Shown: piece by piece, positions 1 to 10,600 of the stretch
How the letters are laid out: each line of letters opens with the position of its first letter
Position numbering within the stretch: the first letter of the stretch is position 1
Assembly (NCBI RefSeq): GCF_037975245.1
Contig: NC_092572.1
Location: 17,180,269 to 17,244,268 of the forward strand
Length of the DNA stretch: 64,000 nucleotides
Direction of reading: 5' to 3'
DNA from: Apostichopus japonicus
Lineage: Eukaryota; Echinodermata; Holothuroidea; Aspidochirotida; Stichopodidae
Made by a program: the position numbers and the translations under genes
The notes under the pieces: generated by a model
What the model was told of the DNA's origin: nothing
Database searches by the model: none
What the model saw: the letters and a program-made list of their open reading frames with translations, nothing else

Positions 1-137
1 CAGGGATGCAAAAGAGAGTCTCGATCATCAGCTCGTACAGTGCGCCGAGCCATCCCGCCACTGTATGGACTGAGATATTAGGTGGATTAACTAATACTTA
101 CAGCTCCCCGTGTAGGCACTTGCTGTAAAAGATCGGC

Positions 138-141
138 AAAA
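138..141 (-). terminator. Possible Pol III T4 terminator (representative)
   Basis: TTTT on the minus strand begins 11 nt after the T-arm-like hairpin; a second TTTT follows at 130-127. Runs of four or more T end Pol III transcripts. In 154-bp monomers the deletion removes one of the two tracts and always leaves the other. A further TTTT at 178-175, upstream of the B-box, could end transcripts too early and counts against a long product. Confidence 0.35.
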
Positions 142-155
142 GACGTCATCACCCG

Positions 156-166
156 GGCTTCGAACC
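156..166 (-). promoter_or_regulatory. Pol III B-box match (representative)
   Basis: The minus strand reads GGTTCGAAGCC, a full match to the eukaryotic B-box core GWTCRANNC. In the right-hand domains the variant is GGTTCGAACCC, which matches as well: the common C/G polymorphism falls at the last base of the T-loop and leaves the box intact. The box is the binding site of TFIIIC in tRNA genes and tRNA-derived SINEs. The core is partly palindromic, so the plus strand of GGGGTT monomers also matches, but there the flanking T-arm stem pairs poorly. Confidence 0.55.
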
Positions 167-205
167 AGGGATGCAAAAGAGAGTCTCGATCATCAGCTCG
201 TACAG

Positions 206-217
206 TGCGCCGAGCCA
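206..217 (-). promoter_or_regulatory. Degenerate Pol III A-box-like block (representative)
   Basis: The minus strand reads TGGCTCGGCGCA (TGGCTTGGCGCA in the CCAAG monomers). Against the A-box consensus TRGYNNARNNG the first six positions fit and the seventh and eleventh do not. Its place relative to the D-arm-like hairpin and the B-box is right, but by itself the match is weak. Confidence 0.35.
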
Positions 218-3200
218 TCCCGCCACTGTATGGACTGAGATATTAGGTGGATTAACTAATACTTACAGCTCCCCGTGTAGGCACTTGCTGTAAAAGATCG
301 GCAAAAGACGTCATCACCCGGGCTTCGAACCAGGGATGCAAAAGAGAGTCTCGATCATCAGCTCGTACAGTGCGCCGAGCCATCCCGCCACTGTATGGAC
401 TGAGATATTAGGTGGATTAACTAATACTTACAGCTCCCCGTCTAGGCACTTGCTGTAAAAGATCGGCAAAAGACGTCATCACCCGGGCTTCGAACCAGGG
501 ATGCAAAAGAGAGTCTCGATCATCAGCTCGTACAGTGCGCCGAGCCATCCCGCCACTGTATGGACTGAGATATTAGGTGGATTAACTAATACTTACAGCT
601 CCCCGTCTAGGCACTTGCTGTAAAAGATCGGCAAAAGACGTCATCACCCGGGCTTCGAACCAGGGATGCAAAAGAGAGTCTCGATCATCAGCTCGTACAG
701 TGCGCCAAGCCATCCCGCCACTGTATGGACTGAGATATTAGGTGGATTAACTAATACTTACAGCTCCCCGTCTAGGCACTTGCTGTAAAAGATCGGCAAA
801 AGACGTCATCACCCGGGCTTCGAACCAGGGATGCAAAAGAGAGTCTCGATCATCAGCTCGTACAGTGCGCCAAGCCATCCCGCCACTGTATGGACTGAGA
901 TATTAGGTGGATTAACTAATACTTACAGCTCCCCGTCTAGGCACTTGCTGTAAAAGATCGGCAAAAGACGTCATCACCCGGGCTTCGAACCAGGGATGCA
1001 AAAGAGAGTCTCGATCATCAGCTCGTACAGTGCGCCAAGCCATCCCGCCACTGTATGGACTGAGATATTAGGTGGATTAACTAATACTTACAGCTCCCCG
1101 TCTAGGCACTTGCTGTAAAAGATCGGCAAAAGACGTCATCACCCGGGCTTCGAACCAGGGATGCAAAAGAGAGTCTCGATCATCAGCTCGTACAGTGCGC
1201 CAAGCCATCCCGCCACTGTATGGACTGAGATATTAGGTGGATTAACTAATACTTACAGCTCCCCGTCTAGGCACTTGCTGTAAAAGATCGGCAAAAGACG
1301 TCATCACCCGGGCTTCGAACCAGGGATGCAAAAGAGAGTCTCGATCATCAGCTCGTACAGTGCGCCAAGCCATCCCGCCACTGTATGGACTGAGATATTA
1401 GGTGGATTAACTAATACTTACAGCTCCCCGTCTAGGCACTTGCTGTAAAAGATCGGCAAAAGACGTCATCACCCGGGCTTCGAACCAGGGATGCAAAAGA
1501 GAGTCTCGATCATCAGCTCGTACAGTGCGCCAAGCCATCCCGCCACTGTATGGACTGAGATATTAGGTGGATTAACTAATACTTACAGCTCCCCGTCTAG
1601 GCACTTGCTGTAAAAGATCGGCAAAAGACGTCATCACCCGGGCTTCGAACCAGGGATGCAAAAGAGAGTCTCGATCATCAGCTCGTACAGTGCGCCAAGC
1701 CATCCCGCCACTGTATGGACTGAGATATTAGGTGGATTAACTAATACTTACAGCTCCCCGTCTAGGCACTTGCTGTAAAAGATCGGCAAAAGACGTCATC
1801 ACCCGGGCTTCGAACCAGGGATGCAAAAGAGAGTCTCGATCATCAGCTCGTACAGTGCGCCAAGCCATCCCGCCACTGTATGGACTGAGATATTAGGTGG
1901 ATTAACTAATACTTACAGCTCCCCGTCTAGGCACTTGCTGTAAAAGATCGGCAAAAGACGTCATCACCCGGGCTTCGAACCAGGGATGCAAAAGAGAGTC
2001 TCGATCATCAGCTCGTACAGTGCGCCAAGCCATCCCGCCACTGTATGGACTGAGATATTAGGTGGATTAACTAATACTTACAGCTCCCCGTCTAGGCACT
2101 TGCTGTAAAAGATCGGCAAAAGACGTCATCACCCGGGCTTCGAACCAGGGATGCAAAAGAGAGTCTCGATCATCAGCTCGTACAGTGCGCCAAGCCATCC
2201 CGCCACTGTATGGACTGAGATATTAGGTGGATTAACTAATACTTACAGCTCCCCGTCTAGGCACTTGCTGTAAAAGATCGGCAAAAGACGTCATCACCCG
2301 GGCTTCGAACCAGGGATGCAAAAGAGAGTCTCGATCATCAGCTCGTACAGTGCGCCAAGCCATCCCGCCACTGTATGGACTGAGATATTAGGTGGATTAA
2401 CTAATACTTACAGCTCCCCGTCTAGGCACTTGCTGTAAAAGATCGGCAAAAGACGTCATCACCCGGGCTTCGAACCAGGGATGCAAAAGAGAGTCTCGAT
2501 CATCAGCTCGTACAGTGCGCCAAGCCATCCCGCCACTGTATGGACTGAGATATTAGGTGGATTAACTAATACTTACAGCTCCCCGTCTAGGCACTTGCTG
2601 TAAAAGATCGGCAAAAGACGTCATCACCCGGGCTTCGAACCAGGGATGCAAAAGAGAGTCTCGATCATCAGCTCGTACAGTGCGCCAAGCCATCCCGCCA
2701 CTGTATGGACTGAGATATTAGGTGGATTAACTAATACTTACAGCTCCCCGTCTAGGCACTTGCTGTAAAAGATCGGCAAAAGACGTCATCACCCGGGCTT
2801 CGAACCAGGGATGCAAAAGAGAGTCTCGATCATCAGCTCGTACAGTGCGCCAAGCCATCCCGCCACTGTATGGACTGAGATATTAGGTGGATTAACTAAT
2901 ACTTACAGCTCCCCGTCTAGGCACTTGCTGTAAAAGATCGGCAAAAGACGTCATCACCCGGGCTTCGAACCAGGGATGCAAAAGAGAGTCTCGATCATCA
3001 GCTCGTACAGTGCGCCAAGCCATCCCGCCACTGTATGGACTGAGATATTAGGTGGATTAACTAATACTTACAGCTCCCCGTCTAGGCACTTGCTGTAAAA
3101 GATCGGCAAAAGACGTCATCACCCGGGCTTCGAACCAGGGATGCAAAAGAGAGTCTCGATCATGAGCTCGTACAGTGCGCCAAGCCATCCCGCCACTGTA

Positions 3201-4595
3201 TGGACTGAGATATTAGGTGGATTAACTAATACTTACAGCTCCCCGTCTAGGCACTTGCTGTAAAAGATCGGCAAAAGACGTCATCACCCGGGCTTCGAAC
3301 CAGGGATGCAAAAGAGAGTCTCGATCATGAGCTCGTACAGTGCGCCGAGCCATCCCGCCACTGTATGGACTGAGATATTAGGTGGATTAACTAATACTTA
3401 CAGCTCCCCGTCTAGGCACTTGCTGTAAAAGATCGGCAAAAGACGTCATCACCCGGGCTTCGAACCAGGGATGCAAAAGAGAGTCTCGATCATCAGCTCG
3501 TACAGTGCGCCAAGCCATCCCGCCACTGTATGGACTGAGATATTAGGTGGATTAACTAATACTTACAGCTCCCCGTCTAGGCACTTGCTGTAAAAGATCG
3601 GCAAAAGACGTCATCACCCGGGCTTCGAACCAGGGATGCAAAAGAGAGTCTCGATCATCAGCTCGTACAGTGCGCCAAGCCATCCCGCCACTGTATGGAC
3701 TGAGATATTAGGTGGATTAACTAATACTTACAGCTCCCCGTCTAGGCACTTGCTGTAAAAGATCGGCAAAAGACGTCATCACCCGGGCTTCGAACCAGGG
3801 ATGCAAAAGAGAGTCTCGATCATCAGCTCGTACAGTGCGCCAAGCCATCCCGCCACTGTATGGACTGAGATATTAGGTGGATTAACTAATACTTACAGCT
3901 CCCCGTCTAGGCACTTGCTGTAAAAGATCGGCAAAAGACGTCATCACCCGGGCTTCGAACCAGGGATGCAAAAGAGAGTCTCGATCATCAGCTCGTACAG
4001 TGCGCCAAGCCATCCCGCCACTGTATGGACTGAGATATTAGGTGGATTAACTAATACTTACAGCTCCCCGTCTAGGCACTTGCTGTAAAAGATCGGCAAA
4101 AGACGTCATCACCCGGGCTTCGAACCAGGGATGCAAAAGAGAGTCTCGATCATCAGCTCGTACAGTGCGCCAAGCCATCCCGCAACTGTATGGACTGAGA
4201 TATTAGGTGGATTAACTAATACTTACAGCTCCCCGTCTAGGCACTTGCTGTAAAAGATCGGCAAAAGACGTCATCACCCGGGCTTCGAACCAGGGATGCA
4301 AAAGAGAGTCTCGATCATCAGCTCGTACAGTGCGCCGAGCCATCCCGCCACTGTATGGACTGAGATATTAGGTGGATTAACTAATACTTACAGCTCCCCG
4401 TCTAGGCACTTGCTGTAAAAGATCGGCAAAAGACGTCATCACCCGGGCTTCGAACCAGGGATGCAAAAGAGAGTCTCGATCATCAGCTCGTACAGTGCGC
4501 CAAGCCATCCCGCCACTGTATGGACTGAGATATTAGGTGGATTAACTAATACTTACAGCTCCCCGTCTAGGCACTTGCTGTAAAAGATCGGCAAA

Positions 4596-4603
4596 TGACG
4601 TCA
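4596..4603. promoter_or_regulatory. TGACGTCA palindrome (CRE/ATF-type site) created by a monomer variant
   Basis: The usual monomer has AGACGTCA. An A-to-T change gives the full CRE palindrome TGACGTCA here and at 5751, 9216, 11361, 11856, 12186 and 15486, all in the left domain. At 4596, 5751 and 9216 the change is linked to GGGGTT in the same monomer; at the later sites it is with GGGCTT. The match is exact, but function inside a satellite is unsupported. Confidence 0.3.
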
Positions 4604-7600
4604 TCACCCGGGGTTCGAACCAGGGATGCAAAAGAGAGTCTCGATCATCAGCTCGTACAGTGCGCCGAGCCATCCCGCCACTGTATGGACTGAGATATTA
4701 GGTGGATTAACTAATACTTACAGCTCCCCGTGTAGGCACTTGCTGTAAAAGATCGGCAAAAGACGTCATCACCCGGGCTTCGAACCAGGGATGCAAAAGA
4801 GAGTCTCGATCATCAGCTCGTACAGTGCGCCGAGCCATCCCGCCACTGTATGGACTGAGATATTAGGTGGATTAACTAATACTTACAGCTCCCCGTGTAG
4901 GCACTTGCTGTAAAAGATCGGCAAAAGACGTCATCACCCGGGCTTCGAACCAGGGATGCAAAAGAGAGTCTCGATCATCAGCTCGTACAGTGCGCCGAGC
5001 CATCCCGCCACTGTATGGACTGAGATATTAGGTGGATTAACTAATACTTACAGCTCCCCGTCTAGGCACTTGCTGTAAAAGATCGGCAAAAGACGTCATC
5101 ACCCGGGCTTCGAACCAGGGATGCAAAAGAGAGTCTCGATCATCAGCTCGTACAGTGCGCCAAGCCATCCCGCCACTGTATGGACTGAGATATTAGGTGG
5201 ATTAACTAATACTTACAGCTCCCCGTCTAGGCACTTGCTGTAAAAGATCGGCAAAAGACGTCATCACCCGGGCTTCGAACCAGGGATGCAAAAGAGAGTC
5301 TCGATCATCAGCTCGTACAGTGCGCCAAGCCATCCCGCCACTGTATGGACTGAGATATTAGGTGGATTAACTAATACTTACAGCTCCCCGTCTAGGCACT
5401 TGCTGTAAAAGATCGGCAAAAGACGTCATCACCCGGGCTTCGAACCAGGGATGCAAAAGAGAGTCTCGATCATCAGCTCGTACAGTGCGCCAAGCCATCC
5501 CGCAACTGTATGGACTGAGATATTAGGTGGATTAACTAATACTTACAGCTCCCCGTCTAGGCACTTGCTGTAAAAGATCGGCAAAAGACGTCATCACCCG
5601 GGCTTCGAACCAGGGATGCAAAAGAGAGTCTCGATCATCAGCTCGTACAGTGCGCCAAGCCATCCCGCCACTGTATGGACTGAGATATTAGGTGGATTAA
5701 CTAATACTTACAGCTCCCCGTCTAGGCACTTGCTGTAAAAGATCGGCAAATGACGTCATCACCCGGGGTTCGAACCAGGGATGCAAAAGAGAGTCTCGAT
5801 CATCAGCTCGTACAGTGCGCCGAGCCATCCCGCCACTGTATGGACTGAGATATTAGGTGGATTAACTAATACTTACAGCTCCCCGTCTAGGCACTTGCTG
5901 TAAAAGATCGGCAAAAGACGTCATCACCCGGGCTTCGAACCAGGGATGCAAAAGAGAGTCTCGATCATCAGCTCGTACAGTGCGCCGAGCCATCCCGCCA
6001 CTGTATGGACTGAGATATTAGGTGGATTAACTAATACTTACAGCTCCCCGTCTAGGCACTTGCTGTAAAAGATCGGCAAAAGACGTCATCACCCGGGCTT
6101 CGAACCAGGGATGCAAAAGAGAGTCTCGATCATCAGCTCGTACAGTGCGCCGAGCCATCCCGCCACTGTATGGACTGAGATATTAGGTGGATTAACTAAT
6201 ACTTACAGCTCCCCGTCTAGGCACTTGCTGTAAAAGATCGGCAAAAGACGTCATCACCCGGGCTTCGAACCAGGGATGCAAAAGAGAGTCTCGATCATCA
6301 GCTCGTACAGTGCGCCGAGCCATCCCGCCACTGTATGGACTGAGATATTAGGTGGATTAACTAATACTTACAGCTCCCCGTCTAGGCACTTGCTGTAAAA
6401 GATCGGCAAAAGACGTCATCACCCGGGCTTCGAACCAGGGATGCAAAAGAGAGTCTCGATCATCAGCTCGTACAGTGCGCCGAGCCATCCCGCCACTGTA
6501 TGGACTGAGATATTAGGTGGATTAACTAATACTTACAGCTCCCCGTCTAGGCACTTGCTGTAAAAGATCGGCAAAAGACGTCATCACCCGGGCTTCGAAC
6601 CAGGGATGCAAAAGAGAGTCTCGATCATCAGCTCGTACAGTGCGCCGAGCCATCCCGCCACTGTATGGACTGAGATATTAGGTGGATTAACTAATACTTA
6701 CAGCTCCCCGTCTAGGCACTTGCTGTAAAAGATCGGCAAAAGACGTCATCACCCGGGCTTCGAACCAGGGATGCAAAAGAGAGTCTCGATCATCAGCTCG
6801 TACAGTGCGCCGAGCCATCCCGCCACTGTATGGACTGAGATATTAGGTGGATTAACTAATACTTACAGCTCCCCGTCTAGGCACTTGCTGTAAAAGATCG
6901 GCAAAAGACGTCATCACCCGGGCTTCGAACCAGGGATGCAAAAGAGAGTCTCGATCATCAGCTCGTACAGTGCGCCGAGCCATCCCGCCACTGTATGGAC
7001 TGAGATATTAGGTGGATTAACTAATACTTACAGCTCCCCGTCTAGGCACTTGCTGTAAAAGATCGGCAAAAGACGTCATCACCCGGGCTTCGAACCAGGG
7101 ATGCAAAAGAGAGTCTCGATCATCAGCTCGTACAGTGCGCCGAGCCATCCCGCCACTGTATGGACTGAGATATTAGGTGGATTAACTAATACTTACAGCT
7201 CCCCGTCTAGGCACTTGCTGTAAAAGATCGGCAAAAGACGTCATCACCCGGGCTTCGAACCAGGGATGCAAAAGAGAGTCTCGATCATCAGCTCGTACAG
7301 TGCGCCAAGCCATCCCGCCACTGTATGGACTGAGATATTAGGTGGATTAACTAATACTTACAGCTCCCCGTCTAGGCACTTGCTGTAAAAGATCGGCAAA
7401 AGACGTCATCACCCGGGCTTCGAACCAGGGATGCAAAAGAGAGTCTCGATCATCAGCTCGTACAGTGCGCCAAGCCATCCCGCCACTGTATGGACTGAGA
7501 TATTAGGTGGATTAACTAATACTTACAGCTCCCCGTCTAGGCACTTGCTGTAAAAGATCGGCAAAAGACGTCATCACCCGGGCTTCGAACCAGGGATGCA

Positions 7601-10600
7601 AAAGAGAGTCTCGATCATCAGCTCGTACAGTGCGCCAAGCCATCCCGCCACTGTATGGACTGAGATATTAGGTGGATTAACTAATACTTACAGCTCCCCG
7701 TCTAGGCACTTGCTGTAAAAGATCGGCAAAAGACGTCATCACCCGGGCTTCGAACCAGGGATGCAAAAGAGAGTCTCGATCATCAGCTCGTACAGTGCGC
7801 CAAGCCATCCCGCCACTGTATGGACTGAGATATTAGGTGGATTAACTAATACTTACAGCTCCCCGTCTAGGCACTTGCTGTAAAAGATCGGCAAAAGACG
7901 TCATCACCCGGGCTTCGAACCAGGGATGCAAAAGAGAGTCTCGATCATCAGCTCGTACAGTGCGCCAAGCCATCCCGCCACTGTATGGACTGAGATATTA
8001 GGTGGATTAACTAATACTTACAGCTCCCCGTCTAGGCACTTGCTGTAAAAGATCGGCAAAAGACGTCATCACCCGGGCTTCGAACCAGGGATGCAAAAGA
8101 GAGTCTCGATCATCAGCTCGTACAGTGCGCCAAGCCATCCCGCCACTGTATGGACTGAGATATTAGGTGGATTAACTAATACTTACAGCTCCCCGTCTAG
8201 GCACTTGCTGTAAAAGATCGGCAAAAGACGTCATCACCCGGGCTTCGAACCAGGGATGCAAAAGAGAGTCTCGATCATCAGCTCGTACAGTGCACCAAGC
8301 CATCCCGCCACTGTATGGACTGAGATATTAGGTGGATTAACTAATACTTACAGCTCCCCGTCTAGGCACTTGCTGTAAAAGATCGGCAAAAGACGTCATC
8401 ACCCGGGCTTCGAACCAGGGATGCAAAAGAGAGTCTCGATCATCAGCTCGTACAGTGCGCCAAGCCATCCCGCCACTGTATGGACTGAGATATTAGGTGG
8501 ATTAACTAATACTTACAGCTCCCCGTCTAGGCACTTGCTGTAAAAGATCGGCAAAAGACGTCATCACCCGGGCTTCGAACCAGGGATGCAAAAGAGAGTC
8601 TCGATCATCAGCTCGTACAGTGCGCCAAGCCATCCCGCCACTGTATGGACTGAGATATTAGGTGGATTAACTAATACTTACAGCTCCCCGTCTAGGCACT
8701 TGCTGTAAAAGATCGGCAAAAGACGTCATCACCCGGGCTTCGAACCAAGGATGCAAAAGAGAGTCTCGATCATCAGCTCGTACAGTGCGCCGAGCCATCC
8801 CGCCACTGTATGGACTGAGATATTAGGTGGATTAACTAATACTTACAGCTCCCCGTCTAGGCACTTGCTGTAAAAGATCGGCAAAAGACGTCATCACCCG
8901 GGCTTCGAACCAGGGATGCAAAAGAGAGTCTCGATCATCAGCTCGTACAGTGCGCCGAGCCATCCCGCCACTGTATGGACTGAGATATTAGGTGGATTAA
9001 CTAATACTTACAGCTCCCCGTCTAGGCACTTGCTGTAAAAGATCGGCAAAAGACGTCATCACCCGGGCTTCGAACCAGGGATGCAAAAGAGAGTCTCGAT
9101 CATCAGCTCGTACAGTGCGCCGAGCCATCCCGCCACTGTATGGACTGAGATATTAGGTGGATTAACTAATACTTACAGCTCCCCGTCTAGGCACTTGCTG
9201 TAAAAGATCGGCAAATGACGTCATCACCCGGGGTTCGAACCAGGGATGCAAAAGAGAGTCTCGATCATCAGCTCGTACAGTGCGCCGAGCCATCCCGCCA
9301 CTGTATGGACTGAGATATTAGGTGGATTAACTAATACTTACAGCTCCCCGTCTAGGCACTTGCTGTAAAAGATCGGCAAAAGACGTCATCACCCGGGCTT
9401 CGAACCAGGGATGCAAAAGAGAGTCTCGATCATCAGCTCGTACAGTGCGCCGAGCCATCCCGCCACTGTATGGACTGAGATATTAGGTGGATTAACTAAT
9501 ACTTACAGCTCCCCGTCTAGGCACTTGCTGTAAAAGATCGGCAAAAGACGTCATCACCCGGGCTTCGAACCAGGGATGCAAAAGAGAGTCTCGATCATCA
9601 GCTCGTACAGTGCGCCGAGCCATCCCGCCACTGTATGGACTGAGACATTAGGTGGATTAACTAATACTTACAGCTCCCCGTCTAGGCACTTGCTGTAAAA
9701 GATCGGCAAAAGACGTCATCACCCGGGCTTCGAACCAGGGATGCAAAAGAGAGTCTCGATCATCAGCTCGTACAGTGCGCCTAGCCATCCCGCCACTGTA
9801 TGGACTGAGACATTAGGTGGATTAACTAATACTTACAGCTCCCCGTCTAGGCACTTGCTGTAAAAGATCGGCAAAAGACGTCATCACCCGGGCTTCGAAC
9901 CAGGGATGCAAAAGAGAGTCTCGATCATCAGCTCGTACAGTGCGCCAAGCCATCCCGCCACTGTATGGACTGAGATATTAGGTGGATTAACTAATACTTA
10001 CAGCTCCCCGTCTAGGCACTTGCTGTAAAAGATCGGCAAAAGACGTCATCACCCGGGCTTCGAACCAGGGATGCAAAAGAGAGTCTCGATCATCAGCTCG
10101 TACAGTGCGCCAAGCCATCCCGCCACTGTATGGACTGAGATATTAGGTGGATTAACTAATACTTACAGCTCCCCGTCTAGGCACTTGCTGTAAAAGATCG
10201 GCAAAAGACGTCATCACCCGGGCTTCGAACCAGGGATGCAAAAGAGAGTCTCGATCATCAGCTCGTACAGTGCGCCAAGCCATCCCGCCACTGTATGGAC
10301 TGAGATATTAGGTGGATTAACTAATACTTACAGCTCCCCGTCTAGGCACTTGCTGTAAAAGATCGGCAAAAGACGTCATCACCCGGGCTTCGAACCAGGG
10401 ATGCAAAAGAGAGTCTCGATCATCAGCTCGTACAGTGCGCCAAGCCATCCCGCCACTGTATGGACTGAGATATTAGGTGGATTAACTAATACTTACAGCT
10501 CCCCGTCTAGGCACTTGCTGTAAAAGATCGGCAAAAGACGTCATCACCCGGGCTTCGAACCAGGGATGCAAAAGAGAGTCTCGATCATCAGCTCGTACAG

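Larger units (their letters stand above)
138..217 (-). other. tRNA-like Pol III module within the monomer (representative copy; recurs in nearly every monomer)
   Basis: Seen on the minus strand, 5' to 3': a TGGC-starting A-box-like block at 217-206; a hairpin with 4-bp stem GGCTC-side 215-212 paired to 199-196 (GCTC with GAGC), placed as a D-arm; a T-arm-like hairpin at 169-153 with loop TTCGAAG and four of five stem pairs; then TTTT at 141-138. The A-box to B-box spacing is 51 nt, within the range of tRNA genes and tRNA-derived SINEs. The seven bases before the A-box do not pair with those after the T-arm, so no acceptor stem is preserved. An additional TTTT (178-175) lies just before the B-box. 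I infer that the monomer arose from, or captured, a tRNA-derived SINE-like head; a chance match is the alternative. Transcription is not shown. Confidence 0.5.

Noticed and set aside
63-103. Mini-intron (GTATGG ... CTAAT ... TTACAG) on the plus strand of each monomer
   Set aside because: The 5' site, branch-like and 3' site motifs are present but only about 41 bp apart, too short for most nuclear introns, and no gene uses them.
151-170. CENP-B box (TTCG...CGGG) suggesting a centromeric satellite
   Set aside because: On the minus strand TTCG and CGGG are separated by five bases in place of the seven of the CENP-B box core, and the required central A is not in place. Centromeric location can be neither shown nor excluded.
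153-224. Functional tRNA genes in tandem
   Set aside because: No acceptor stem pairs, the T-arm has a mismatch, the anticodon region has no clear 7-nt loop, and a T4 tract interrupts it before the B-box. Kept only as a tRNA-like module.
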